The notes under the pieces: generated by a model
Told to the model about the DNA's origin: nothing
The model's database searches: none
Seen by the model: only the letters and a program-made list of their open reading frames with translations
In this document: positions 24,619 to 37,299 of the stretch, piece after piece
Layout: the number at the start of each line of letters is the position of its first letter
Position numbering within the stretch: position 1 is the stretch's first letter
Origin: Gigaspora rosea
Taxonomy: Eukaryota > Glomeromycota > Glomeromycetes > Diversisporales > Gigasporaceae
Reading direction: 5' to 3'
Length of the DNA stretch: 64,000 bases
Assembly: GCA_003550325.1 (NCBI GenBank)
Contig: QKWP01000108.1
Span: forward strand, 166,192 to 230,191
Made by a program: the position numbers and the translations under genes

Positions 24619-25222
24619 TTGGCTGGTACAGAAAGATTTGCACCTCAAAAAATTTCATAATTTTGACACTAAGGAAAATTTTTTTTGATTAATTATTAAA
24701 AATTTTTTAGTATCAAATAAAATAGGTTTTAATCTAACTTATTATAATATTTTTATTGTTTTAACATTGTTTTTTTAATAATTAAGCATGTACAATTCAT
24801 TGTATTTGAGAAAAAACAAAAAAATTTTTTTAAAAAAAAAGATATTTTAAATAATTTTGCAACCAATATGCAGTTCTATGAGCTTGTACTTCGTAAGTGC
24901 ATTAATTTACATATGATAAAGATATAATTAAAATTTGAGCAAAATTGAATTACTAGTTGTAAAGAAATTAAGCTTTAAAGTGAGATAATTTGATTTTTTT
25001 ACTATATACACATATATATAATTTACTATAGTAAATTATATAGTAAAAAAAGATACTATTAATAAATTTTTTTATTTTATCAATAAAATAATTAAAAAAA
25101 ATTTATTTTTATCAATCTGGTAGCCTAATAAGTATATTAAATTAAAAAAATTAAAAATTAATTTGTACTAAAAATATTTTAATCAGAGCTGTTTGAGGTA
25201 CAAATCTTTTTGCACTGGCCCA
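24619..25222 (+). mobile_element. TA-flanked MITE, 604 bp
   Basis: Ends TTGGCTGGTACAGAAAGATT and inverted TGGGCCAGTGCAAAAAGATT, each with TA outside. The same arm (GGTCCAGTGCAAAAAGG) appears at 21394 and 22703. Confidence 0.85.
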
Positions 25223-25259
25223 TAGCAACTAATTGCTGTAAAAATTATATGATGTAATA

Positions 25260-25565
25260 CTGTATTTGTCCGAAAATAAGCTACCCTTTTCGGCCAAAAA
25301 GTTCACAAAAAATTATGGGGGTAGCTTATTTTCAGATTGTTAAATTTTTCAAAAAATTGAAAAATGTACAAATAAAAAGTTGCCAAATGTTATGAAATTT
25401 TTATTGTAGGTGTATTTCGTTACGCTAAACAACTTTACTTATTTGACCTTTTGAAGTTTACATAGTAAAAAAAAGTTTTATATGTAGTGACTGTTAACAA
25501 ATTTTTCTGAAAATCTGGGGTAGCTTCTTTTGGAGGTAGCTTATTTTTAGAAACCTATGGTACTG
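25260..25565 (+). mobile_element. TA-flanked MITE with AAAATAAGCTACC arms
   Basis: CTGTATTTGTCCGAAAATAA at the left and inverted CAGTACCATAGGTTTCTAAA at the right lead into a shared AAATAAGCTACC. TA borders both ends. The AGCTACC arm repeats once more internally. Confidence 0.8.
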
Positions 25566-25700
25566 TAATGCTGTAATGTCATAATGTCATAATGCTATAA
25601 TATCAAAATGCTGCAATACTACAATGCCAAATTCTATAATATTATAAAGCTACAAAAATACAATATTGTGGTATAATATTATAATATTATAATTAAGTAA
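25566..25700 (+). repeat. Degenerate ATAATGCTR short tandem repeat
   Basis: Loose repeats of TAATGCTGTAATGTCATAA and TATAATATTATAATATTA abut the preceding MITE. Confidence 0.7.
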
Positions 25701-26079
25701 TTATATAATACCAAGTTACTTCAACTGGAAACTTATGAATATGTTGTTACTTGCCAAACAAGCATTTCATTTACATTAATGAATCAGTAAGCATAAAAGT
25801 TATTTAAAGTATATTTTGTAGCAGAATACAATAGTTATATTATATTAAATTTTAAAACACATAAGTATATATATTGTATATAACTATATCTCAAATATAT
25901 AAGCTATAAATGCTGTTAACAATGATGTTATTTCTAATAATTAGTTTCTAAAGATGTTCTCAAACAATAATTAAAGGCTGGCTTATTTGGCTAAAAAAAT
26001 AAATCATGACATTTAAGTTAAAATAAAACCTAGACTACAAACCCCTTTTTTATAGTCATGTACTAAATCGAGAATTTTA

Positions 26080-26323
26080 CAGGAGGGTTACCAAAATTCT
26101 GAGTTTATGTATTGGATTTAAGTTGGTGTTTAGCAAGTCTATAGCAAACTTATCAGCTGGGCATTTTTTACTTAATGAAACTTAATAAATGGATATAATT
26201 TTATTAGTAAAATTTTTTATAATCTTGAGAAAAAATTGATCAATTCTGATCTAGCCGAACATGATTCTGATGTACTTCAATGTATCCCAATCCAAAATTT
26301 CAGTAGTCCCTGTTATGGACAGT
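26080..26323 (+). mobile_element. Small inverted-repeat MITE (copy 2 of the 880-1022 family)
   Basis: Ends ACAGGAGGGTTACCAAAATT and inverted ACAGGGACTACTGAAATTTT. The right third matches 941-1022. It directly precedes the Ty3 LTR. Confidence 0.6.
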
Positions 26324-27224
26324 TGAGAGAGCTTGATAAAATTTGGCTAGTATTATAGTCGAATAAGAGAGCTTCTGGAACTTAATTCAGTTTAGCTTCA
26401 ATTGTAAACAAAAAAAGATTGATTTAGGTATTACTGGATAATTTGTATTATAAGATTGCAAATCATAGAAATTTATAGTATACAACTAATTTATGCAATT
26501 TAGAGTTTAAGCATGAGGTAAATATTAATGTTTCGGGCGAAACCCAAATATTCGCCAAATCCAAATCAGAAATAGGGGCGATATAAATTCTGCCCATTAC
26601 ATAAATTTCTGAAATGTCTGATACTTTCGAAAATGTCCGATAAAATCCATAAAATCTGATAAGTCCAATATTATCTAATATAAAAATACTATTAATATGA
26701 TACCATCAAAGAAAACCCTGTTATCAGGCTTTCAATTACATTTTGTACCGAACTAAATATATTTGATTTATTAGTGATTATGTCTGGTACAAAATATAAT
26801 TGAAAGCCCGATAACAGATGACAATAATATGTAATAACGCCACTATAAAGTAGTAACAAAATTTTGAACTTTGATCTACAATCGCTTATCACTTTCTTTA
26901 AAAGTATTAAAGTCTTGGTGACAAACGTGAACAAGACTTATCCAGTTAATATTGGAACTAAACCTGTACATATACTCAATTTATTAGAAATTTATAGAAA
27001 GACCATTCATGTTAGCCAAAAAAAGTTCTAATAAACATGTTTTTCCAATAAAGTTCTTCGACATATGAAATAGCGCACGAATTCAATCTACAAAAAACCT
27101 GTTGCATTTATCCCACATATTTAGCTACTACTCCAAATTGGTATAATCGATTACAAATACCCTTGAATTTGGAAATTTTCTAATTATTTTTAAATGTGAG
27201 AAATTGCGTAACTAGTACAAATAG

Positions 27225-27650
27225 AGATGCATGAGCGAAAAGAACAAGAAATTAACCACTAAACTGGTAAAGGTTGATCAATATTTTGTATCTGAAATAT
27301 ATTTAAGAGTGACTAGTATAAATAGACGAATGAGTGAAAAAAACAAGAAATAACAAGTTTAAACAAACCTTAGCCATTAATCTGGTAAAAGGTTGATCCG
27401 AATATATTTAAGCAAAATGATCATGAAAAATTGTTTGATAGATATTAAAAGTGAAAAAACAAGAAATAATAAGTTTAAACAAACCTTGGCCATTAATCTA
27501 GTAAAAGGTTGGTCTGGAATTTAAGCAAAATGATCATAAAAATTGCGTGATAGATATTAAGAGCGAAAAGAACAAGAAATAACAAGTTTAAACAAACCTT
27601 AACCACTAAACTGGTAAAAGGTAATTGATATTTTCGGATCTGGATATATT
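27225..27650 (+). repeat. ~110-bp tandem repeat, about four units, in the hAT 5' region
   Basis: Each unit has GAAAAGAACAAGAAATAACA, AGTTTAAACAAACCTTAACC and ACTGGTAAAAGGTTGAT, with GCAAAATGATCATAAAAATT between. Copies begin near 27237, 27338, 27452 and 27557. The first unit is shorter. Confidence 0.85.
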
Positions 27651-28196
27651 TTAGCATATACTGTTAACTTAAAGATCCTTGGTTAGATATACGAATAATA
27701 AAAGGTTGAAGGTTCTTTTTTTTTATTTAAATTCTAACTTAATTATTATTTATTTGTGAAAATTTCTAATTCACAAGATGCACGATCAAATTGGGATTGT
27801 TTAGCCTCACAACCCCAGGAGTTCAAGTTTGATTTTAAGAAAACTTAAAGCATTCTATGTGAAGAAAAATTAATATGTGCATATGTATATTGCTTTTTAT
27901 GTCTTAAATTTTTAATTTTTTTTAAAAAAAAACAAACAAAAAGTATAAACCAGTTAATGAGCTACTAAAAACATTTCAGGCTCAATTAAAAATACTTTTA
28001 CACAGATGGCACAAAGTTTTTTTTACAAAAAAAAAAAAGGATCAAAACCCATTAACTACATAATGGCTTCAAGATAACTTCTTTATTAAGAAATTTATCA
28101 CGAAGTAATTATATATATCATGAACTAGTCAAATATCTGTAAATAGCGATAACTGAAAATCTAATTAATGTGCTTTTTGAAATTCAAAATTACAAC

Positions 28197-30681
28197 ATGG
28201 CAGAAAATCTTGATACTTCCAATCAAATTGATACTTCTACATGAAAATCTAGCGGTAAACCAAAGTCAATTGTGTGGGGAACACATATTAAACAAGGAAA
28301 CCAAATTTCGAAAGGTCATTGGAGTGCTACGTGCAACTATTGTAATGAGTTTTGGTACAAAGGCTCCCTAGCTGCCCTTGAAAATCATTTAGCTAATTTG
28401 TGTAAAAAAACTCCACCAGATGTTCGTAACCTATTTTTAGAACGGTTAACAGCAAAAGTACTTGATGTGTCAACATCAAAAAAACGAAAGCTTAGCATTC
28501 AATTAAATTAGTCACAACTTACTGATTTTATCGAAAGTACTAAATTAACACTAGAGTGTATTAAAGATATTAGTAGAGCATTATTAAAGGTATTCGTTGT
28601 CTGTGGAATCCCTTTCCATATTATTGAAAATCCATTTTTCATTGAGTTATTAAGAACCTTACGTCCAGCTTATGAACCGCCGTCTAAAGATGTTCTTTTT
28701 GGCCGCTATTTGGCACAAGAAACAGCATTTGTTAATCAAGCGATAATTAAACAATTGAATAATTCAGAAAATCTAACTATCAGTAATATAAATTAATTTA
28801 CTTTAGTTACATTAAATAAAATTATTTAAGATTACTTACGAGCTTTAGTTGTATTACTAATTTATATTAATTAATTAGCTTGTGATGGCTGGAGTAATCA
28901 TTCTAATGAAGCAATTTGGAATTTCGTAATATATACGCCGGGTCACAACGAATATTTGTGGAGTCTTCAAAATTTGTCAAATAAAAGACACACACAAGAA
29001 CTATTATCAGAAGAAATTACTAATATTCTAGAAAAAATTGGGCCTGAAAAATTCTCTGCCATTGTAACAGATTCCGGTACTAATATTAAAGCCGCACGCC
29101 GTATTATTACAGAGCAATATCTGAATATTTTAAAAGTTCGATGTATTTCGCACACTAATAATCTCATTTCAAGAGATATTAGCAAAACATCATTTGCAGA
29201 TCGTATGCTTAAACGTTGTAAAACCTTAGTTAGCCATTTAAAAAAAACTATTTAGCAAGTAATCTAAAAATATATTGCTAGCATTCTAATATTTTAGATT
29301 AAAAATAAAAATGCTAAAGTATTTTAAATAATTATAGGAAGCACACTTAAAACTTTAGCTGAGGAAAATTCAGTCGAAGGTGGTGGTCTCAAACAATGGG
29401 TGGATACTCGCTGGCATACTATGTATGATTGTGTATTTTCTATTATTAGATATAAAGTGCTACTAGAAATAGTAAGTTAGTAAATATTGCATATGCATTT
29501 GTTTTAATAAAATAAAAAATATTAACATATAATAATTTATTCAATTCTCTAACTAAATTGTAGATTAGTAATAATAATCCGGATGTTGTAAATACCTCAG
29601 TATTAGCAATCTTGCATGCAAGAGCATTTTTTGATGATTTAAATGCCTTGGCATTTGCGCTTCATCCTATTAAACTGGCTATATCTATTCTTGAATCGCG
29701 TAATTGTTCAATAGCTGATTGCTTTGTTGGTTTAGTTCGTTTGGGAGCAGCAATTAAAAGACTCCCTGAAAATGATTATTGTAATTTTTGTTAACAAGTA
29801 ATTGTGATATTTAATAAAAGATTTGCTGAATTTGATGAGATGCATATATTTTATACTTTTTTTTACATTCAGAATTTACTAGTAAGCAATTGTTATTTGT
29901 ATATAATTTAATTTAATTTATTTTTTGTATTTATTTTATTTGTTGTTAATTTAGATTTAGTATGGGCACGAGGAACTTTTAGACATATTCTTCTTGCGGC
30001 AGATAACTTCTATGCAAAAATGAATAAAATATCAAAAGAAAGAAAGATGTTGATATCACAAATGAGAAGCTATCAATTTTGTGCTACACTATTTGATATA
30101 CCATTTGGTGATAACGAATCACCTACGGCCTGGTGGATGTCTCTTGACGACAATTTTTTAAAAAACGAAGATCATATCTGTCAATTAGCTAATAAATTGT
30201 TCTCCATAACACCACATGCAGCTGGATGCGAGAGAATTTGGTCAACTTTAGAGTAGTATCTTGGCAAACGTCACACATGGCTCTCTTTAAGCAAAGTTGA
30301 AAATATGCAAAAACTCTCTTCTTTTTATCTTGCAAACTCTAAAAAAGAACTGCCATATTTTTCTGTTAATAAAGGCATTGAAGACTTGTATGAAGCATTA
30401 TCTAATGTAAATCTTAGCGATGATGATGACTATGAAGAAGAAGAACCTACCAGTGAAGAAGTACAAGAAGTTGAGTTTCCGGAAGAAGAATTTCTTAAAT
30501 TGAAGAGTTGTTAAACCTTAACGCGGCTGAATTTACAAATGATTTAGATGAAGTAATTCTTGATACTAGGCTTGAGTCTTCTGAAGAGGAAGATGGTAAT
30601 GTTCAGAATTATGATGCTGAGAATGATGTTGAAGAGGATAATTGGGACCCTGAAAAAGAGGTTAACGCGATGTTAGATTAA
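28197..30681 (+). pseudogene. hAT transposase with BED zinc finger, disabled
   Basis: From ATG at 28197, domains appear in hAT order. A BED finger (WGTHIKQG, CNYCNEFW, a later H..NLC) is at 28.27-28.42 kb. The RNase-H-like core has CDGW with the first catalytic Asp near 28.88 kb, IVTDSGTNIKAAR with the second near 29.07 kb, and RWHTMYD near 29.41 kb. The C-terminal dimerisation domain (WWMSL, then ITPHAAGCERIWSTLE) is at 30.13-30.25 kb. An acidic tail ends at 30681. Worn AT-rich introns interrupt the core. Defects include an in-frame TGA at 28242, TAG at 28509 and 30254 (in place of the Trp usual in this motif), TAA at 29792 and a frameshift after 30.51 kb. It cannot make a full transposase. 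Confidence 0.9.
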
Positions 30682-30841
30682 TCTATATACAATATATATA
30701 ATCCAATAATGTAGTTCAATAATACATATAAATTTTGATTCTTATTCTAAATTGGTTAATTAAATAAAAATTATTGAACCCCTAAAAATTTAAATGAAAT
30801 TTCTAACATGAGAATTCTTAAACCGTTATACACACCTTTAA

Positions 30842-31696
30842 TTGATAATCCGCCTGTCAAGTAAAGAATGGCGAAATGTGGCGTTCTTCCATCTAAAATT
30901 TTTTCATACTAAGTTAACGATACATATCCACTAATTGAAAGTTGTAGAGCTCGTCGAGGCGCATCTAACGGTGGTTAGATTATCCAAATCGGCTCAGTGA
31001 ATGGCGAGATATCGTCGAAAAACGATTGGCCGACTATATAAAATCCGTGAAGGAAATTACATATGAAAATCACATGATTCGAAATGCGGCGTGCGCCCAT
31101 CAAAACTTTTTTTCTTACTATGCTAACGAAACATGTCGATTAATTGAAAGTTGTAGAGCTCGTCAAGATGCATCTAATGTGGTTAGATCATCCAAATCGG
31201 CCCAGTGGATGGCGAGATATCGTCGAAAAACGATTGGCAGACTATATAAAATATCTATGTAAACTTATATTGTTTACATAGAGATTTTATATAGTCGGCC
31301 AATCGTTTTTCGACGATATCTCACCATCCACTGGGCCGATTTGGATGATCTAACCACCATTAGATGCGTCGCGACGAGCTCTACAACGTTCAATTAATCG
31401 ACATGTTTCGTTAGCATAGTAAGAAAAAAAGTTTTAGATGGGCGCACGCCGCATTTCGAATTATGTGATTTTCATATGTAATTTCCGCACGGGATTTTAT
31501 ATAGTCGGCCAATAGTTTTTCGACGATATCTCGCCATCCACTGGGCCGATTTGGATGATCTAACCACCGTTAGATGCGCCTCGACGAGCTCTACAACTTT
31601 CAATTAGTAGACATGTATCGTTAACTTAGCATGAAAAAAATTTAGATGGAAGAACGCCACATTTCGCCATTCTTTACTTGACAGGCGGATTATCAA
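30842..31696. mobile_element. TTAA-flanked perfect foldback element, copy 1
   Basis: The element is almost entirely two ~425-bp arms meeting near 31269. Its ends are TTGATAATCCGCCTGTCAA and inverse, with TTAA on both sides (30838-30841, 31697-31700). Each arm holds two diverged copies of a ~200-bp block (GTTGTAGAGCTCGTCGAG, TGGCGAGATATCGTCGAAAA). It lies in the 3' part of the hAT element. Confidence 0.92.
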
Positions 31697-33869
31697 TTAA
31701 CTAATTAACTGTGATATTTTAATGAATCGGTCTAAACAAGCAATGCGTTTCGTGATTTATAAACCAATAAACTAGAATTAGCGTTATAATAAATAATCTA
31801 TTATTAGGAATAGTGGTTTTTATAAACTTTAATGGTACTTTAATATCGATATGGCAAATAATTCAGCGATTATTCGATTTATTCAAACATTTATTACACA
31901 AATGACATATTCAATAATGTGAATCTTATATTACATCATTAGTCGGTTTCCAGGCTTGAGACTGGTCATAATAACGTCAAAATAATAATAAACTTGGATT
32001 AGTAGACCAGACCAAAAAATATTAATTAGCTAGCCTTACTAGAGACCAGAACATATTGTATTAGCAGCTTTCAAAAAAGACCTTGTATTAACAAAAAAAT
32101 ATAATTACGTATTATATTTATTTACATCAGAAATATCGGAAATAATGAATTTTATCGGATTTATTTTGGATTTTCGTCTTGAATTCGGAATTTAGAATTT
32201 TTATTTCGGACCACTTTCTAAATCCGAAACATTTCGGAATCTGAAAAGCAATTTTGCCCGAAACATTAGTAAATATTAACTTAAAATTTAAAGAATTTGA
32301 AAGTTCCCTTATTGACATTTATAAATATAATATACAATAAACTAGCTTTAGTACTATTGCAACTAAATTGCAAGTAACCATAATCATTTTCATCTTGAAC
32401 TAAAACCCATTCTATTTATAATTTCTAATTTCAAATCTTAATCCTAATCAATTGATAGAAGCTTCAATCTCTCAATTGGAGCTTCAAGCACTTGTTTAGA
32501 GCTTCAAGTGCTCATTTGGAGCTTTGAGTACCAGACTGAAGCTTTGAGCTCCAGATTGGAGCTTCGATTATCTATAAATCATTTCTCCAAAATAAAACTA
32601 TGATACAAGATTAACTAAATAAAGATAACAAAGAAATAAAAATTTAAAAATAACAAAAAAAAAATTATTATTTGGTATATAATATTATTCCTCACTTGAG
32701 AAGATGAGCTCTATTGAATCATTCAATGATCTAAATATTTCTTCTTGCTAGCATAGTTGGGCCTTTACTAGCAATCAATCAGAGAAATCTTCATTGTACA
32801 TTTTTTCAAGAATTGAAATGTTAATATGTTTTACCAAATATATATATTCTTCTCCCTAGTGGTGAATAGTTGATGTACTTTTTTGGAAATTTTTATACTA
32901 TTTTTCCTTTTTCAGAGAGGAAATGCAAATTGAACTTCTTTCCACTAGCATTGTTCTATTTCTTTTAGCTAAAACGGCTCCTAGTCTAAAATAAACCTTC
33001 AAAATTTGAGAATTTGTCTACCTTTGTGTATTCAAGTTGCATACTTCTTGGCATAAAAAATCCAATTTTTTATCTCAATTTCTACTTAGATTTTCCATGA
33101 AAGGGCAAGATCACTTAGTTCATTATAGTTTATATCTTCAAGATATCAATACAAATTTTCCTGGATTTTTCCCACTGAGGTTTTTCTTTTGGGTATAATA
33201 ATTTGTTTCGATAGTTCTCATTTCAAGGTTAGAAGAATGACACAATCTTAATTCAAAATTATATCTTTGCCCAATTCCAAAATAGCACTACCTTTGGAGT
33301 AGATCCTGATGTTCTCTAATTGTTGTTCCATTTTCTGATTTTTTCTCTTCAAAAAAATTGTAATACGTAATTGATAGGGTTTTCTTATTTTGTAATATTT
33401 TTTTTCTTTAACTAGTAAAATTTACTTTTTAGCAGATGTTTCAGTAGAAAATAGGCAGTATTTCTATCTATTACCAATTTCAGCATGTTACTATGCATGC
33501 TCTGCGCTACCACATTTTTATCTATAGTTCATAATTTATATGACCCATTATAGAACGTATCATATATCCAATCTGGCCCATGCTATTATAGCTCTAGCTA
33601 CTCTCCTTTTTTTGTTTTGAGTTTTGCTTTGTACTGCTATACTTTATCTCTTATCACAAACCTTTGCAATTGATGTAGGTTATCATATTCCAATGCCTGT
33701 TTCACTTAGAATTGTTTAATGTTTCCTGTTGCTATGGCATGTGACTCATTCAGATTATCTACAAGAGTCAAAATTTTGGTAAGAATTAGTATAGTAGATT
33801 TTTTTTACTTGTTTCTTCAATAGAATAAGTATTCACATCTAATTTATCAGTAATATACTAATGACATTA

Positions 33870-34330
33870 TATATTTGATGTTTAATTGTTGACACAGTGC
33901 CTTAATCATATGATTTTTAAAATGTGTGCCTTGATCAATCACAATTTCTATCGGACAACCATGTTTGCAAATAATCTTATTGACAAGAAAAGAAGCTACT
34001 AACTTGGCTTTACAATCCAGTAGAGAGCAAACTTCTGCTCATTTAGTTATGAATTCTATTGCTACTATCGGATATTTGTTATCTCTATTTGTCCTTGGCA
34101 GGGGGCCTACAAAGTCAATGCCTATTTTATTGAATGGTTGGGCCAGTTTTATAGGATACATGTATTTTTTGTTTTTAGCTTCCTCTTTTTAACAGGTTAA
34201 GCATCCTTTCACAAAATTTTTGATATCAGAAATCATCTGTGGCCAATATTAATGTTTATTTTTTGCATATAATACCCTTTTTTTCTCTGTGTCCACCTAC
34301 TGTACTTCCATGAACTGGCTCCAAGATGAT
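33870..34330 (-). pseudogene. Ty3/Gypsy integrase remnant
   Basis: The minus strand shows an HH-CC zinc-binding region (two His near 34.3 kb, a Cys pair near 34.2 kb), then the core motif IGIDFVGPLPRTNRD with the first catalytic Asp, and later IVIDQGTHFKNHM with the second. A TGA replaces the Trp codon expected after FITK (near 34043). The third catalytic residue was not located. Confidence 0.85.
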
Positions 34331-34791
34331 TTGAACTTCTTTACACTGTACTATCCTTAATGGGTTCAAGGGTTCTAGCCTATTTATTCTATATAAAATC
34401 TCTTCTCATTCCACATACTATTGAGCTTGGGATTTGAATTTTTAAATCTGGCTTGAGTATATTCAGATGGTACTACCAATTTAGTAAAATATTTCAGCAG
34501 AAGCTGATAATCATTTTTCTATTTATACAAAAATAAAGTTTTTTATATATATATATATCATGACACTGGAACCTGAACTGGATCTCAGATTTTTAGTTTT
34601 AAGTGTATGTTTTTTTTTAAGTTTCAAACTCTTTAATTAAATATTGTTTTTATTTAGATATTCTATTTAGATAACCTATCTATGTTGAAAGCTGTATATC
34701 TGGTCGATATTTAATTATAAAGTTATTACCTTGCAAATTCATTATCAACTGAGCTATATGCCCTGTGGATTAGACATATTATTTAGATATA

Positions 34792-35112
34792 CTAGCACCG
34801 AATGGTCAGTAATAATTGTAAACTGGGATCCATGTAAAATATGTGGAACTTTATTATAGCCCATCTGATTGCTATACATTCTAGCTCAGCTACTGTGTAA
34901 TTCTTTTTAGTAGGATTAGTAGAATGACTGGCATATTCAATAACATGCTCTTTTTTGTTATTGCCTACTTGTACTAGTATAGCTCCTAAAGCCAAATGAA
35001 AGGCATCTGTATACAAAACATAATCTTTCTCAATATTAAAATATACTAATACCGTAGCGGTAGTCAACATCCTTTTCAAATTTTCAAAAGCAACTTGCTG
35101 CTGTGGCCCCAC
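34792..35112 (-). pseudogene. Ty3/Gypsy RNase H remnant
   Basis: The frame reads QVAFENLKRMLTTATVLVYF, then VLYTDAFHLALGAILVQV (TDA.. with the first catalytic Asp) and YTVAELECIAIRWAI (the Glu motif). It is the longest intact pol stretch; it opens at the RT/RNase H junction. Confidence 0.9.
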
Positions 35113-35389
35113 TTAAAGTAGTTTGTTTTTTCAATTGTTTTTATAAAGGTGCTGCTATCTTTGAAAAATTTTTTATAAACTTCCTATAAAACCTGGCCAG
35201 GCCTAAAAACCCACAGAGCACCTTAGATTATTTGGCAGAGAAATGTTCTTTACCGCCTTAACTTTGTTTCTCTAGAAGTTATTTCTTGTTGAGAGATTTT
35301 GTGGCCTAAAAAGGTAATTTTCTTCTGTCTAAATGAAATTTCCTTTTAATTTGCTACTTGGATTCTTAGTAGAACCTCTTCTAGATATA

Positions 35390-35790
35390 TTATATGTTCC
35401 TCAAACGTAAAGGAAAAAATAGTGACATTGTTTATATAAACCAATGCAAACTTCCATAATATGTTCTGTAAAACTCAGTCTATTAGCCTTTGAAAGGTAG
35501 CTAGCGCATTTGTGAGCCAAAGGCATTATGTTAAACTCATACAATCTAAATCTGGAAGTAAATACTGTTTTGTCATTGTCACATGGGTGCATTTTGATTT
35601 GCCAAAACCTACTTGCTAAGTTGAGGGTAGTGTACTACACTGATTGTTTTAGAGTATCCAATAGTTCATTAATCCTAGGAAGTGGGTAGCTGTTCCATTT
35701 TTTTACTTTGTTGAGTTTTTTATAGTCTATGCAGAATCATATGGACCTATTCTTCTTTTCTATGAGCGAAGCCCAGAATCTATAGCCTGA
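35390..35790 (-). pseudogene. Reverse transcriptase remnant with catalytic Asp changed to Asn
   Basis: Motifs in order: FCIDYKKLNKV, YPLPRINELLDTL, then TLNLASRFWQI (motif A, where LDL is usual), the KTVFTSRFRLYEFNIMPL block, and YINNV where Y-x-D-D is usual, followed in another frame by TFEEHIIYLEEVLLRI. The three Asp positions expected to bind metal ions are all Asn. Frames also change twice. The enzyme is dead. Confidence 0.88.
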
Positions 35791-36549
35791 CAAATAATAC
35801 CAGTTTTTCTATATATTGAATTTCAAATTTTATGAACTCATGCTTGGGTTTCAAGGTAAAGTAAAATTTTTGTTTAATTGTGAACCCTTCTTAGTGTATA
35901 TTTCATGTTGAGCTATAGAGGTCCTCCCAACTGGGCCAACTCTTCCTTAAATATATTCTTATATTTTGTCAATAGAACTCTCAATTGTGTTGTATTTCTT
36001 GCTCACCCAACAATGGGCCTAATACTGGCCTAATTTAAAATCCTCCTTTTCTTTTACTTTATTTAGGTAGATCATTTCATACTCCAGATTTTTAAAAAAG
36101 ATACAGATACTAATATTATGCCCTAACTTTTAACATTTCTTACACTAACTGTGTACGTTTTTACCTTTCTAAAACTCTCAATAAAGGTATATTTTATTAG
36201 TTAAGATCTCATCTTTATATTTTTTATCTGAGTCACTCTTGTTAATTTCTGATCAAGTTTTCTCTTCTGATATATATACTTCTTCCTCTAACTCCTTCTC
36301 TTTTTTATTTGGTTTCTCCTTCTTTTCAATATATTTATTGATATTTGTAGGTCTGCAATTTTTGGTAGATATTCTTATCTTTCTTCTTCTATCATGAATC
36401 ATCAACTCACATTTCTTCCAATCTAATCTTGCTCAGGCTTTCTTCATCCAGTCATTTCTGACTATTATGCCATAATTTCTAGCATCAGTTATAACTTCTA
36501 TAAAAAATTGTCTTTTCTCTGACGGTTACAAGAATTTTGTCTACTTCTT

Positions 36550-36765
36550 CTAATGGTTGTTTTTGTTTCTATATATTCTAATCATGACTACTATAGATGG
36601 ATAATTGATTGCAATATTTACTTCTTTTAAAAAATTAGCCGAAACTATACATTCTAAAGAACTACTATCAAGTACTAAAAGCATAGGATAGCATTTAACT
36701 TGTGCTTTACAGTACATTGAAATGGTCTTTATTTCTTTATCCAGTTTCAAGCAGTATTCTGCCAT
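36550..36765 (-). pseudogene. Retroviral-type aspartic protease remnant
   Basis: LLVLDSSSLECIVSANFLKE resembles the family's D-[ST]-G active-site segment, but the Gly is replaced by Ser. Downstream residues follow the usual hydrophobic pattern. Confidence 0.6.
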
Positions 36766-37299
36766 TTTTGTAGTTACTATTCTAACTGCTTTCGTTATCT
36801 TTGCAATTTCTTCCTAAGATTAAAAGCTATCTAGAACAGTTGAGCATACAATATATCAGCTTTTTTATTTTAAAGATTAGATATGATCAAATATAGCTAA
36901 ATATTGGATGTTATTAATAGCTCTACAGGTTTTATTTTTCTTTTTTTTGCAGTCACCCTTTTTACTTTGTGCATGTGATTCTTATTTCCTTCTTATCTGC
37001 CTCTAGAGCATCTACTTCATCTGCTTCACCATCATTTTCTTTCTTTTTTTAATAGCAAAAGTTTCAAATATAGGGTCTGAAAAGGGATTTTCAGAACCAA
37101 ATGCACTTTTATCCTTATAAGTTGTGTTTTTTAGTTTAAAGACTCTTTGCTGGATAATAGTTGAGCCAATATAGCTTGTGCTCAACTAACATATACAGTT
37201 TGTCTATTACTACTAGAAATTTCTTTAGCTTCTGGTGCTTCTGTCCTTTTATTTTTAATTATTGCAGGCCTGGAGTTATTTTTGGTATTGTTTCTTAGC

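Larger units (their letters stand above)
26526..32268 (+). mobile_element. 5.7-kb hAT element inserted in an LTR
   Basis: The ends are TAATGTTTCGGGC and inverted GCCCGAAACATTA. The flanks are the exact 8-bp duplication GTAAATAT (26518-26525, 32269-32276), and the intact LTR at 38.68 kb has a single GTAAATAT at this spot. The element holds a BED-finger hAT transposase pseudogene, a 5' minisatellite and a nested foldback. Subterminal TCGGA/TCCGA motifs cluster at both ends. Confidence 0.95.
26351..32655 (-). mobile_element. Ty3/Gypsy 3' LTR, split by a hAT insertion
   Basis: LTR sequence is present at 26351-26525 and resumes at 32269-32655; joined, it matches the right LTR at 38527-39059. The inner end is ATAACA, as in the other LTR; the outer end TATTAT is a worn TGTTAT. 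It contains five worn copies of a ~23-bp unit (TTGGAGCTTCAAG...). The split point carries an exact 8-bp hAT duplication. Confidence 0.9.

Noticed and set aside
33965..34192. Plus-strand 75-residue open frame
   Set aside because: It is antisense to the integrase core of the Ty3/Gypsy element.
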